From the NCBI GenBank assembly GCA_002238605.1, contig MPMR01000029.1:1-53587 (forward strand): a stretch of DNA of 53,587 nt, in the 5' to 3' direction. How positions within the stretch are numbered: position 1 is the stretch's first letter; every line of letters starts with the position of its first letter. This DNA is from BD2-11 clade cluster bacterium bin43. Lineage in GTDB: Bacteria; Gemmatimonadota; Gemmatimonadetes; Longimicrobiales; Gaopeijiaceae. This document shows, one piece after another, positions 35,713 to 44,710 of the stretch. The position numbers and the translations under genes were made by a program. The notes under the pieces were generated by a model. That model did no database searches. It was not told the DNA's origin and saw nothing but the letters and a program-made list of their open reading frames with translations.

Positions 35713-37683
35713 ATGACTTCTCCCATCTGGCGACCCGCGCGGGAACGGCGCGACGCCGCCAACCTCACCGACTTCCGCGCATTCCTCGAGCGGAGGGGGC
35801 ACCTCCCCGGCCCCGGTTACGAAGCCCTGTGGCGATGGTCGCTGACGGATCAGGCCGCATTCTGGGACGCGTTCTGGGACTGGAGCGGGGTGGTGGGAGA
35901 CAAGGGCGATGCGATTCTGGAGAGGGGACGGGGGCCGATGGAGGCCCGTTATTTCCCCGGAGCCCGGCTCAACTTCGCGGAGAACCTGCTGCAACGCGCC
36001 GACTCCGCCCCCGCCGTCATCGCGTACTCGGAAGCAGGTCCGGGACCGACCGTCTCTTGGCGGGAGCTCGGCGATTTGGTGTCGCGCGTGGTCCAGGGGA
36101 TGCAGGCCGCCGGCATCCGGCGCGGAGACCGCGTAGCTCTTCTGCTCCCCAACCTGCCCGAGGCGATCGCCGCGGTGCTGGCCGCCGCGAGCCTGGGGGC
36201 GATCACCGCCAGCGCGTCCCCGGACTTCGGGGTGGATGGCGTGGTGGACCGCTTCGGCCAGATCGCGCCCCGGCTGCTGATCGGCATCGACGGCTACCGG
36301 TATGGCGGCAGATGGTATTCCACCGCCGACAAGCTCGCGGCGGTCGCGGGCCGCCTCCCGTCGGTGGAGCGCGTCGTGGTCGTGCGCGCCGCGAACCCGG
36401 GCGAGCCGGCGCCCGCCGACGGCGGTCCCGCCCCCGATCTCCCGGCAGCCGTCGCCTTCTCCGACTTCATCGCGCCCTTCGAGCCCGCGTCAATCCCCTT
36501 CGCGCGCCTCCCGTTCGCGCACCCGCTCTACATCCTGTTCTCGTCGGGCACCACAGGTCCGCCCAAGTGCATCGTCCACAGCGCCGGCGGCGTACTTCTG
36601 CAGCATCTGAAGGAGCAGCGCCTGCACGCAGACGTGAAGGAGGGAGACCGGGTGTTCTACTTCACCACCCTGGGGTGGATGATGTGGAACTGGCTCGTCT
36701 CCATCCTGGGATCGGGCGCGACCACGCTCCTTTACGACGGTTCGCCCGCGTTTCCCGACCACGGCGTCCTGTTCGACTTCGCCGATTCGGCCCGGATGAC
36801 CCATCTCGGGACTTCTCCCCGCTTTATCGGCATGCTGCGTAACGCGCGCGCTCGCCCCCGGGAGACCCACGCGCTGACCTCGCTGAGGACAGTCATCTCC
36901 ACAGGGTCGCCTCTGGCCGCGGCGGGGTTTCGCTACGTCCACGAACATGTGAAGCCCGACGTGCACCTGGCTTCGGTGTCGGGGGGGACGGACCTGTGCG
37001 CCTGTTTCGTCGGCGGGTTGCCCACCCACCCCGTCTTCGCCGGGGAGATCCAGGGACCCGCGCTGGGGATGGCGGTGGAGGTGTACGACGACCAGGGCCG
37101 TCCGCTGGAGCGGGGCACGGGCGAACTCGTGTGCACCCGGCCCTTCCCCTCCATGCCGCTGGGCTTCTGGGGCGACGGCGGCGGCGAGCGCTACCACGAC
37201 ACCTATTTCCGGCGCTTCCCCGGCGTATGGCACCACGGCGACTACATCGAGAGAACCCCCAGCGGGGGATACGTCATTCACGGCCGCTCGGACGCGACCT
37301 TGATGGTGGCCGGCGTGCGCATCGGGACGGCGGAGGTGTACCGGGTCGTGGAAGCCTTGCCGGAAGTCCGCGAGGCGATCGCCATCGGCCAGCGTCGGAC
37401 GGGGAGGACGCGCCTGGTCCTCTTCGTCCGCCTGCGTGCCGGACACACTCTCGACGACGGTCTTCGCGCCCGGATTCGAGCCGCGCTGCGCGGGCGCGCA
37501 AGCCCTCGCCATGTACCGGCGAAGATCCTCGAGGTGTCCGACATTCCCCGAACCCGGAGCGGCAAGATCGTGGAACTGGCCGTGAGAGCCGTGGTCCACG
37601 GCGAACCAGTGCGAAACCGGCAGGCGCTGGCGAACCCGGACGCGCTGGAGCACTTCAGGGATCGGACCGAGCTCGCCGACTGA
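35713..37683 (+). CDS. aacS: Acetoacetate-CoA ligase
   Basis: A 656-residue ANL-family enzyme that activates acetoacetate to acetoacetyl-CoA with ATP, used in ketone-body or polyhydroxybutyrate metabolism. It carries MEARYFPGARLNFAENLL at the N-terminus, the phosphate loop LFSSGTTGPPKCIVH, YFTTLGWMMWNW (the hallmark of acetoacetyl-CoA synthetase), SVSGGTDLCACFVGG, and the late GRSDATLMVAGVRIGTAEVY with the catalytic lysine in RTRSGKIVE. Length is as expected. The leader holds a 21-bp tandem repeat and an inverted repeat, so transcription may be specially regulated. Confidence 0.93.
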   Translation: MTSPIWRPARERRDAANLTDFRAFLERRGHLPGPGYEALWRWSLTDQAAFWDAFWDWSGVVGDKGDAILERGRGPMEARYFPGARLNFAENLLQRADSAPAVIAYSEAGPGPTVSWRELGDLVSRVVQGMQAAGIRRGDRVALLLPNLPEAIAAVLAAASLGAITASASPDFGVDGVVDRFGQIAPRLLIGIDGYRYGGRWYSTADKLAAVAGRLPSVERVVVVRAANPGEPAPADGGPAPDLPAAVAFSDFIAPFEPASIPFARLPFAHPLYILFSSGTTGPPKCIVHSAGGVLLQHLKEQRLHADVKEGDRVFYFTTLGWMMWNWLVSILGSGATTLLYDGSPAFPDHGVLFDFADSARMTHLGTSPRFIGMLRNARARPRETHALTSLRTVISTGSPLAAAGFRYVHEHVKPDVHLASVSGGTDLCACFVGGLPTHPVFAGEIQGPALGMAVEVYDDQGRPLERGTGELVCTRPFPSMPLGFWGDGGGERYHDTYFRRFPGVWHHGDYIERTPSGGYVIHGRSDATLMVAGVRIGTAEVYRVVEALPEVREAIAIGQRRTGRTRLVLFVRLRAGHTLDDGLRARIRAALRGRASPRHVPAKILEVSDIPRTRSGKIVELAVRAVVHGEPVRNRQALANPDALEHFRDRTELAD

Positions 37684-37799
37684 TTCCGCGATGCGCCCGG
37701 CGCCCTGCGCTCGCGGCCCCGACGTCACGGCGGGCCGGCGATCGACTAGATTGGAACAGCCGCTCATCGACCACCTCGCCCGCGGAGAAGCGACACGTC

Positions 37800-38048
37800 T
37801 TGGGGATCTACCGGAGTTTCGTCGTCCTGGCGTTTCGCCGTCCTTCCGTCATACCCGCGTTGCTGGGAGCCGGATGGGCCTTTCGTCGCCGCGGCTGGTT
37901 TCGGAGGCCCCCGTTTCTTCCCCTCCCATCGGCTTCCTTCCTGCGCTGGCGGCTGGATACGGCCTACGGCGATCCCCACGCCCGTCCCCCGGTGGAAGAG
38001 TCCGAGCGGTTCCTGCGCTGGGCGGCACGCATGCGGCGCGGCCGGTGA
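37800..38048 (+). CDS. Small basic protein of unknown function (82 residues)
   Basis: A TTG at 37800 starts a frame reading MGIYRSFVVLAFRRPSVIPA, then LLGAGWAFRRRGWFRRPPFL, ending with EESERFLRWAARMRRGR. A GGAG lies about 13 bases upstream. The composition and the helical, arginine-rich layout look like a real short protein rather than a shadow, and the frame ends just before the VTT-protein gene. I do not know a family for it. A role near the membrane is only a guess from the hydrophobic patches. Confidence 0.5.
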   Translation: MGIYRSFVVLAFRRPSVIPALLGAGWAFRRRGWFRRPPFLPLPSASFLRWRLDTAYGDPHARPPVEESERFLRWAARMRRGR

Positions 38049-38076
38049 GTGGAAGCAGGCGGGAGCTCCACCCGGC

Positions 38077-38613
38077 ATGACCAGGCGCACGCGCATCCTG
38101 ATCGCGGCGGTCACCGTCCTGGTCGCGGTGGCGCTGGTGTCCTCCACCATCGGCCGGGCCATCTATGCCGGCCGCGCGCCCGGGCTGGGCTCCTTCGTCA
38201 CCGTCCACTTCGCCGGGTATCTCTTCTTCCTGCTGATGCCGGTCGAGGCGCTCGTTCCCTACTATCAGTCGGAGGGGCACGCGGGCGGCCTGCTGGTTCT
38301 GCTCGCGGTCACGACCGCGCTGGCGGCCCAGGCCATCGATTATGCCATCGGCCGCGCGGTCGGCACGGGGGTGCTCGAGGATTTCCTGGGACGCGAGCGC
38401 TACGCGAAGTTCAGCGGCCTTATCGGACGCTGGGGCACCTGGGCGATCCTCACCTTCAACCTGTTTCCACTCTCCTCCCCCAACATGCTCCTGGTTGCCG
38501 GGATGTCGCGCTTCGGCGCCCTCCGGGCGCTCACCTGGAGCGCCGCCGGGCTCATCGCCAAGTACATCGCCATCGTCTACCTGTTCGACGCGCTGAGGGG
38601 AGGCGGCGGATGA
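38077..38613 (+). CDS. VTT/DedA-like integral membrane protein
   Basis: A 178-residue protein with about five membrane segments. GRAVGTGVLEDFLGRERYAK, then WAILTFNLFPLSSPNMLLVAGMSR, resembles the VTT (SNARE-associated Golgi/DedA) domain with its re-entrant loops, though it lacks the strongest consensus residues. DedA-like proteins move lipid carriers or support membrane homeostasis. GGAG precedes ATG 38077. It follows the small basic protein by 28 bases. Confidence 0.65.
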   Translation: MTRRTRILIAAVTVLVAVALVSSTIGRAIYAGRAPGLGSFVTVHFAGYLFFLLMPVEALVPYYQSEGHAGGLLVLLAVTTALAAQAIDYAIGRAVGTGVLEDFLGRERYAKFSGLIGRWGTWAILTFNLFPLSSPNMLLVAGMSRFGALRALTWSAAGLIAKYIAIVYLFDALRGGGG

Positions 38614-38626
38614 CGAAGCTCTCCCG

Positions 38627-38662
38627 CTCCCGCTCCGGGAGCGTTCATGCGCGCCTGCGCAT
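38627..38662 (+). terminator. Two adjacent hairpins after the VTT-protein gene
   Basis: CTCCCG/CGGGAG with a three-base loop (38627-38641) is followed by ATGCGC/GCGCAT with a four-base loop (38647-38662). They begin 14 bases past the stop. No T-run follows, so they are a possible transcript end or processing site. Confidence 0.3.
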
Positions 38663-38719
38663 CCGCCCGTTCATCGTCCCGACTCCCGACGGGGGCCCGT
38701 GTCGGCGCGCAGGGCGTCC

Positions 38720-39334
38720 ATGCTGAGCGTCGCGGTCACCGGGAACATCGCTTCCGGCAAGTCCACCGTGTTGAAGACCTGGGCCCGGGCGGGCGTGCCC
38801 GTGATCAGCGCGGACGACCTCTCGCGCGAGGTGGTGGAGCCCGGGACGGACGGGCTGCGGGAAGTCGCGCGCGCGTTCGGGGAGGACGTGCTGGGGCCGG
38901 ACGGACAGCTCGACCGGGGCCGGTTGCGGGATCGGGTATTCCGCGATGAAGATGCCCGTCGCAAGCTGGAATCGATCCTGCATCCCCGCATTCGCGACCG
39001 GCGTGAGGAGTGGATGCGGGAACAGCGGCGCCGGGGGGTGGAACTGGTGGCGGCCGAGATCCCGCTGCTCTTCGAGACGGGCCATGCTCATGGCGTGGAC
39101 GTGACTGTCCTGGTCGACGCGCCGCCCGCCGTTCGCCTCGAGCGCCTCGTACGCCTGCGGGGCCTGGACGCGGAGGAGGCAGTCAGAATCATGAGCACCC
39201 AGGCGGACGCGCGGGCGACACGCGCGATGGCGGATCTCATGATCCCCAACGATGGTACCCCGGCCGAGCTCGAACAACGTGCGCTGGAACTCCTGGCCCG
39301 GCTGAAGGCACGGCTTCTCCTGGAGCGCGGATGA
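38720..39334 (+). CDS. coaE: Dephospho-CoA kinase
   Basis: Catalyses the last step of coenzyme A synthesis, phosphorylating dephospho-CoA. The P-loop GNIASGKST sits near the start, then GVPVISADDLSREVV, FRDEDARRKLESILHPRIR and VVAAEIPLLFE-type strands (ELVAAEIPLLFETG). The late DLMIPNDGTPAELE has the conserved ND pair. I prefer the ATG at 38720; a GTG at 38699 would add MSARRAS. The gene overlaps the PHP-domain gene by four bases, starting a translationally coupled run. Confidence 0.92.
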   Translation: MLSVAVTGNIASGKSTVLKTWARAGVPVISADDLSREVVEPGTDGLREVARAFGEDVLGPDGQLDRGRLRDRVFRDEDARRKLESILHPRIRDRREEWMREQRRRGVELVAAEIPLLFETGHAHGVDVTVLVDAPPAVRLERLVRLRGLDAEEAVRIMSTQADARATRAMADLMIPNDGTPAELEQRALELLARLKARLLLERG

Positions 39335-40035
39335 CGATGCCGGAGAACCACCTGCTTCGCGTCGACATGCATGTGCACACGCACGCCTCGTGGGACTGCC
39401 TGAGCGATCCGGAGAAGGTGCTCGCAGTGGCTGTCGCCAGAGGCCTGGACCGGATCGCCATCACCGACCACAACCGAATCTGGGCCGCACGCGAGATGGC
39501 GCGCCGCCACCCGGAGCGGATCATCCCGGGCGAAGAGGTGAAGACGGCGGAAGGAATCGACGTGATCGGGCTCTATCTGAAGGAGGAGATCCCGAAGGGG
39601 ACGCCCGCCCGGGAGGTGTGCGCGCGCATCCGCGAACAGGGCGGGCTGGTGTATCTGCCCCACCCGTACGCCCGCGGCAAGGGCGGCTCCGGGCGCTACG
39701 CGGAGGAACTGGCCGACCACTCGGATATCGTGGAGGTCTTCAACGCCCGGCTGCACGACCGTGCGCTCAATCAGGCCGCGGCCGACCTGGCGGATCGCCG
39801 GAACCTGCCCGGCGGAGCCGGGTCGGACGCGCACACTTTGTGGGAGGTGGGCCGAGCCCGCGTCGAGCTTCCGGCCCATCCCAACCGGCCCGACGCCTTC
39901 CTGGAGGCGCTCCGTTCGGCCCGCGTATCCGGGGCCGCGTCTCCGCACGCGGTGCACCTGGCGTCCACCTTCGCCAAGGTTGCCAGGCGATTCGCCAGGC
40001 CCGGGAGACCCCGGACGGGCGCCCGCGTCGACTGA
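39331..40035 (+). CDS. PHP-domain metal-dependent phosphoesterase
   Basis: A 234-residue PHP domain with the histidine/aspartate ligands DMHVHTHASWDC, AITDHNRIW, PGEEVKTAEG, LPHPYARGK and GAGSDAHTLWEVG. It resembles YciV/RnaAM-type nucleotide or 5'-exonuclease phosphoesterases. Being beside nrnA, it may take part in degradation of short RNAs or PAP. Its ATG overlaps the coaE stop; the nrnA gene follows after 33 bases. Confidence 0.88.
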   Translation: MTMPENHLLRVDMHVHTHASWDCLSDPEKVLAVAVARGLDRIAITDHNRIWAAREMARRHPERIIPGEEVKTAEGIDVIGLYLKEEIPKGTPAREVCARIREQGGLVYLPHPYARGKGGSGRYAEELADHSDIVEVFNARLHDRALNQAAADLADRRNLPGGAGSDAHTLWEVGRARVELPAHPNRPDAFLEALRSARVSGAASPHAVHLASTFAKVARRFARPGRPRTGARVD

Positions 40036-40068
40036 CAGGCTCTTCAGCAAGGAAATCCCCGACCCGGC

Positions 40069-41073
40069 ATGCCATACCAGACCCCATCCCACCGGCGGGA
40101 GCCGGCCCGGCGGCTTGCAACCCGCCTTGCCGCCGCCCACAGCGTCGTGCTCACGACTCACATGAACCCGGATGCGGACGGGGTGGGATCGGCGGTCGCC
40201 CTCCTCGCCTGGCTGCGCGGCCGGGGCGCCGAGGGCTGGTTCGTGCCGCCGACACCCTTTCCGGAGCGCTACCGGTTCCTGCTTCCGGAGGAGGAGTGGC
40301 ACCTGCCGGCGAAGACCGCCCGGGCCGCGCGGGCGTGCTCGGCCGCGGATCTGATCGTGGTGGTGGACGCCGGCGACCGGCGCCGCCTGGGCCGGGTGAA
40401 GCCGATGGTCGAAGGGCGGCCCACGGTCGTGATCGATCACCACACCGCGCCGACCCGCCCCATCCCCGGCGACCGCCTGGTCGACACCGGGGCGTGCGCG
40501 ACCGCGGAGCTGGTGTACGACATTCTGCTGGCCGCGGGAGCGCGCGGCATCCCCGCCATCGATAACGCGCTCTACGCGGCCATCGCCGACGACACGGGGT
40601 CCTTCGCCTACAGCAACGTCACCCCGGGCACCCATCTGATCGCCTCCGAACTCGTGCAGCGGGGCGTCGACGTGGCGGGAATCCACCGGCGTCTCTTCGA
40701 GTCGATGGAGCTGCGCCGACTCGAATTGCTGCGGGAGTGCCTGGGAGAGTTGCGGGCCGAAGACGGCCTCTCCTGGATTACCGTGCCCGACCAGGCCTAT
40801 CGCGACCTGAAGGCCACCGGCGACGACCTGGAGGGGCTGGTGAACTATCCCCGCGCCCTCAAGGGCGTGGAGGTTGCGATGTTGTTCCGCACCACGAACG
40901 AAGGTGCGACCAAGGTGTCGTTCCGGTCCAACGGGTCGATCGACGTGGACGGCATCGCCCGCAGCTTCGGGGGTGGCGGCCACGCCAAGGCGGCCGGGGC
41001 GCTCGTGCGGCGTCCCCTGGACGAAGTGCGCGCGGACGTGGTGGATGCCGCCCGCGCCCTGGTGCGGGAATGA
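40069..41073 (+). CDS. nrnA: NrnA-type DHH oligoribonuclease / pAp phosphatase
   Basis: A DHH/DHHA1 enzyme that degrades nano-RNA and dephosphorylates pAp in the cytoplasm. Motifs include TTHMNPDADGVGSAVAL (metal ligands), DLIVVVDAGDRRRLG, VIDHHTAP and AIADDTGSFAYSNVTPGTH. The C-terminal DHHA1 part has VSFRSNGSIDVDGIARSFGG and GGHAKAAGA. Length is normal. It overlaps the next gene by four bases. Confidence 0.92.
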   Translation: MPYQTPSHRREPARRLATRLAAAHSVVLTTHMNPDADGVGSAVALLAWLRGRGAEGWFVPPTPFPERYRFLLPEEEWHLPAKTARAARACSAADLIVVVDAGDRRRLGRVKPMVEGRPTVVIDHHTAPTRPIPGDRLVDTGACATAELVYDILLAAGARGIPAIDNALYAAIADDTGSFAYSNVTPGTHLIASELVQRGVDVAGIHRRLFESMELRRLELLRECLGELRAEDGLSWITVPDQAYRDLKATGDDLEGLVNYPRALKGVEVAMLFRTTNEGATKVSFRSNGSIDVDGIARSFGGGGHAKAAGALVRRPLDEVRADVVDAARALVRE

Positions 41074-41561
41074 GCGCCGCCGGCACGGGCGGGAGCGGCT
41101 CCAGGCGGCCGGCCCGGCCCCGCGGACGCGACGGGCGCTCCACAGTGGACGACCCGGCCGACCCGGGCGTCCCCGAGGGGCTCGCCACGACCATCGCGCT
41201 GGTGCGCAGCCGTCTGGGAGCGGGCTCCATCGATCGTCTCTGGATCTTCCCCCCCATGACCCGGGGGAGGCGCGAGCGCGGGCTGGTTGCGATAAGTTGC
41301 TTTGCGGAGACCGGACGCCGGCGATTGTTGACCGCCGCCTACCTGGCCAGGAGGCGCGGCCGCGACCTCGGCGTCGAACCCGAGCTGGTCGAGCAGGGGC
41401 TCGCGCCCGCGGATTCTCTTCCGCGCGTAATGAACGGCGTCGTGCGGCGCGAGTCGCTCCAACTCGGAGAACCGCGCGAGATCGTCATCGGGGGCGACGC
41501 CGCGAAGCTGAACCGGCTCGTGGCTGAACTTGAGGAGCGAGTCAGGGTCCAAGGGTTATGA
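41070..41561 (+). CDS. Conserved-looking protein of unknown function between nrnA and fur
   Basis: ATG 41070 overlaps the nrnA stop, and its own stop overlaps the fur start, so it is translationally coupled on both sides. After a disordered, basic N-terminus (residues 1-30) a compact domain follows: LATTIALVRSRLGAGSIDRL, then WIFPPMTRGRRERGLVAISC, FAETGRRRLLTAAYLAR, and ADSLPRVMNGVVRR. I do not recognise the family. Its place next to RNA-degrading and metal-responsive genes gives no clear function. Confidence 0.7.
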   Translation: MSAAGTGGSGSRRPARPRGRDGRSTVDDPADPGVPEGLATTIALVRSRLGAGSIDRLWIFPPMTRGRRERGLVAISCFAETGRRRLLTAAYLARRRGRDLGVEPELVEQGLAPADSLPRVMNGVVRRESLQLGEPREIVIGGDAAKLNRLVAELEERVRVQGL

Positions 41562-42055
41562 AGACGACGCAAGCCCACCCCTTCGTGCGCCTCTTCGGCC
41601 GCTATCTGCGCGATCAGGGATTCCCCATGACCCAGCAGCGGGCCTCGGTCGCCGGCGTGGTGTTCGGTTCCGACGAGCACCTCTCGGTGGAGGAGATCGA
41701 AGGCCATCTGCGCGCCCGGGGAGAGCGCATCGGCAAGGCCACCATCTATCGCACGCTCGATCTGCTGGTGCGCTCCAAGCTGGTCGACGAGCACGATTTC
41801 GGAGAAGGCTTCAAGCGCTACGAACATCGTCTCTCGCGCCAGCCCGTGCACGAGCATCTCATCTGTCTGTCGTGCGGCAGGGTCACCGAGTTCCGCTCGA
41901 GCGAGATCCTGCGGCTCGAGGAACGGGTGGCGCGCGAACACGGCTTTCGGCCCTCACGGCACAAGCTGGAGATATACGGCCTGTGCGCCGACTGCCGGCA
42001 GTCGGGAGCGAGGCTCGAGGATGACGGCCTGACCTGCCCCATCGAGAGCATCTGA
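41558..42055 (+). CDS. fur: Fur-family metal-responsive transcriptional regulator
   Basis: A 165-residue regulator with the Fur winged helix (QGFPMTQQRASVAGVVF, LSVEEIEGHL, GKATIYRTLDLLV). The metal-binding C-terminal domain has RQPVHEHLICLSCGRVTEF and the second pair CADC. These are the structural zinc and regulatory histidines of the family. It could be Fur, Zur or PerR; the HEHLICLSCG site fits Fur or PerR. Targets cannot be told from the window. Confidence 0.92.
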   Translation: MKTTQAHPFVRLFGRYLRDQGFPMTQQRASVAGVVFGSDEHLSVEEIEGHLRARGERIGKATIYRTLDLLVRSKLVDEHDFGEGFKRYEHRLSRQPVHEHLICLSCGRVTEFRSSEILRLEERVAREHGFRPSRHKLEIYGLCADCRQSGARLEDDGLTCPIESI

Positions 42056-42068
42056 GCGGGCACGGACG

Positions 42069-43046
42069 ATGCCGAATCTGAGGTCGCCGGGTACGGGCCG
42101 GGGCGCCGTCGCTCATGATGCCGCGATCGAATCTCTTCCACGATCCCTGGCCGGACTGAGCTGGGGGCTGCCGCGCGCGTTCCTCGGCCTCGACGAGGCG
42201 AGCAGCGCCTTCGCGTCCGCGCGCTCGGTGATCCTGCCCGTGCCCTACGAGGCCACCACCACGTGGGGCACGGGAACCCGCTACGGCCCGCGCGCGATCC
42301 TGGACGCGTCCCACTACGTCGAACTCTACGACCACGAACTGGATGCCGAGCCGTGCCGCGCCGGCATTCACACGCTGCCCGCCTTGGAGCTGACCCGCGA
42401 CGGACCCGCCCCCGCCCTGGCGCAACTCGAGGAGGCCTGGGGGGCCGTGTACGACGCGGCCGAGGATCGTTTCGTGACCATGCTGGGCGGCGAGCACTCC
42501 ATCTCCTCCGCGGCCATTCGCGCGGCCGCGGCGCGCCATCCGGAACGACTCTCCGTGCTTCAGTTCGACGCCCACGCGGACCTGCGCGCCTCCCACGACG
42601 GGTCGCGCTTTTCGCACGCGTGCGCGATGACCCGGATCATGGACCGGGCCGACATTGTCGCGGTCGGGCTTCGCGGCGTCAGCCTGGAAGAGGTGGAAGC
42701 GGCGCGCCGCGAGCCAGGCGTCACGCTGATCTTCGCGGACGAGATGGAGCAGGACGAGGCCTGGATGGACCGCGCCCTGGATGCGCTCGGTCCGCTGGTG
42801 TACCTCACCTTCGACGTCGACTACTTCGACCCGTCGCTGGTTCCGAGTACGGGCGCGCCCGAACCTGGCGGCTGTGCCTGGTATCCCACCCTGCGCTTCC
42901 TGCGCCGGGTCTTCGCCGAACGCCGTGTGGTGGCCGCCGACGTGGTGGAACTGGCGCCCATCCCGGGCCTGCGGGCGCCGGACTTTCTGGTCGCCCGCCT
43001 GGTCTACAAGCTGATCGCCTACGCAACCGCGGATCCGGGACCGTGA
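42069..43046 (+). CDS. speB: Agmatinase / arginase-family ureohydrolase
   Basis: A 325-residue ureohydrolase with the binuclear manganese motifs MLGGEHSIS, QFDAHADLR and TFDVDYFDPS. The agmatinase-like VILPVPYEATTTWGTGTRYG, close to the N-terminus, favours agmatinase (agmatine to putrescine plus urea) over arginase. Other guanidino substrates are possible. The gene overlaps the phospholipase D gene by four bases (GTGA). Confidence 0.9.
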   Translation: MPNLRSPGTGRGAVAHDAAIESLPRSLAGLSWGLPRAFLGLDEASSAFASARSVILPVPYEATTTWGTGTRYGPRAILDASHYVELYDHELDAEPCRAGIHTLPALELTRDGPAPALAQLEEAWGAVYDAAEDRFVTMLGGEHSISSAAIRAAAARHPERLSVLQFDAHADLRASHDGSRFSHACAMTRIMDRADIVAVGLRGVSLEEVEAARREPGVTLIFADEMEQDEAWMDRALDALGPLVYLTFDVDYFDPSLVPSTGAPEPGGCAWYPTLRFLRRVFAERRVVAADVVELAPIPGLRAPDFLVARLVYKLIAYATADPGP

Positions 43047-44710
43047 GCCCCTCCACCCGCCCCCGGCCCGCCGATGCGCCCGCGGGCGCCGTCCAGCCCG
43101 TGGACCAGCCGCGCTTTCCGGCCGGCGCCCCGGAACCCCGCCTTGCGCGCGCACCGCAGCGGACATCCACTCTCTCCTTCGGACTGGAGGTCACGCCCTA
43201 CGATGTTCTGGCGAAGGCCATGGACCGCTCCGCGGGGGCGCCGCGCGTCGACGACAACGACATTCGGCTGAACTTCGACGGTCCGTACACCTTCGCGAGG
43301 TGGATCGACGCCATCGAAAGCGCCAGCCGGTTCGTTCACTTCGAGAACTATGTGCTGCGCGACGACAAGACCGGCCGCGCGTTCCGCGACATCCTCGTGG
43401 CGAAGGCCGAAGAGGGCCTGGAGGTACGGGTTCTGTACGACTGGGTGGGGTGCTGGGCCACGCCTCGTCGCTACTGGAAGCCCTTCCGGGAAAAGGGCGT
43501 CGAGGTGCGCGCCTTCAACCCGCCCGGCCTGCGCGATCCGTTCGGGGTCCTCCAGCGCGACCACCGCAAGCTGGTGTGCGTCGACGGTGAAGTGGCCTTC
43601 GTCGGGGGGTTTTGCGTAGGCGACGAATGGGCGGGCACTCAGGAGCACGCTCCCTGGCGCGATACCGGGGCCGAACTGCGGGGCCCCGCGGCGCTGGCGG
43701 CGGCGCGTGCTTTCGCGCGGCTGTGGGACGAGATCGGCGATCCGGTGCCCACGTCGCTGCTCGAGGAGGTTGTGCCCGTGGCAGCGGGCCAGACCCCCGT
43801 CTGGGTCATCGAGGGCAGACCCTGGAGGGCCCGGGTCTACCGGGTCACCCAGCTGGCCGCCGCCAGCGTGCGCAGGCGACTCTGGATCACCGATCCCTAC
43901 TTCATCGCCCCTCGGCCGGTCGCGGAGGCTCTGGCGGCGGCCGCCAGGGACGGAGTGGACGTGCGCATACTGGTGCCCGCCCACAACAACTGGCCTCTCG
44001 TAGGAACCCTCGCGCGCGGGGGTTACCGGGATCTCCTGAAGGCGGGCGTGCGGCTGTTCGAGTGGCAGGGGCCGATGATTCACGCCAAGACGGCGGTCGC
44101 GGACGGCGTCTGGAGCCGGATCGGATCGAGCAACCTCAACGCGGCCAGCCTGCTCGGCAACTGGGAGATCGACATCGGCGTTCTCGACCGCAAGCTGGCC
44201 CGGCAGCTGGAAGGTCTCTTTCTGGCCGATCTGGCTTCGTCGATCGAGATCGTGCTGCCCTCCGGCCGGCCCGCGCTTGCGGCACCCCAACCCGCCAGGG
44301 AGCCGGAGCAGCGTCCCATCGAGCCCCCGGAACGCCTCGTGGAGCGACTGGAGCACTGGCGCCACTCCCCCGACCGCGGCGGGTGGCGCATCAGCGACCT
44401 GGTGCGCGCGGGCTCGACCCTGGGCGACGCCATCGCCGGCCGCCGACTGCTGGAGCGGGAGGCGCGCACGGTGCTGGGAACCACGGCCGGGATCCTGATC
44501 GGACTCTCGCTGCTGGCCGCCTTCCTTCCCCGAGCCGTCGCCTGGACCTTCGCGGTCCTTCTGGGATGGCTTGGCGTTGCGGCCGGCGCTCGCGCCTGGG
44601 TGGAAGCCAGACGCGCCCGCTCGGGCCCGGCATCCGAGGAAACCGAACAGCCGGGAATCCCCTCGGCGCCGACATCCGATCTCCCTCAGCCCGAGAGCCG
44701 TAAACCGTGA
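43043..44710 (+). CDS. Phospholipase D-family protein (cardiolipin synthase-like)
   Basis: GTG 43043 overlaps the speB stop and gives 555 residues. Two HKD motifs are present, HRKLVCVD and HAKTAVAD, each with the downstream VGGF or GSSNLN segment, so both catalytic halves are intact. The sequence DPYFIAPRPVAEAL and LLGNWEIDIGVLD is typical of ClsA/ClsB-like enzymes, which make cardiolipin by phosphatidyl transfer. A C-terminal extension (residues about 430-555) has two hydrophobic segments. There is no N-terminal membrane anchor. It is followed by ccdA with a four-base overlap. Confidence 0.88.
   Translation: MSPSTRPRPADAPAGAVQPVDQPRFPAGAPEPRLARAPQRTSTLSFGLEVTPYDVLAKAMDRSAGAPRVDDNDIRLNFDGPYTFARWIDAIESASRFVHFENYVLRDDKTGRAFRDILVAKAEEGLEVRVLYDWVGCWATPRRYWKPFREKGVEVRAFNPPGLRDPFGVLQRDHRKLVCVDGEVAFVGGFCVGDEWAGTQEHAPWRDTGAELRGPAALAAARAFARLWDEIGDPVPTSLLEEVVPVAAGQTPVWVIEGRPWRARVYRVTQLAAASVRRRLWITDPYFIAPRPVAEALAAAARDGVDVRILVPAHNNWPLVGTLARGGYRDLLKAGVRLFEWQGPMIHAKTAVADGVWSRIGSSNLNAASLLGNWEIDIGVLDRKLARQLEGLFLADLASSIEIVLPSGRPALAAPQPAREPEQRPIEPPERLVERLEHWRHSPDRGGWRISDLVRAGSTLGDAIAGRRLLEREARTVLGTTAGILIGLSLLAAFLPRAVAWTFAVLLGWLGVAAGARAWVEARRARSGPASEETEQPGIPSAPTSDLPQPESRKP

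Noticed and set aside
43043..43218. A later start for the phospholipase D gene (ATG 43219)
   Set aside because: The GTG at 43043 overlaps the speB stop like the other junctions of the run and adds a plausible N-terminus, so it was preferred, though not proven.
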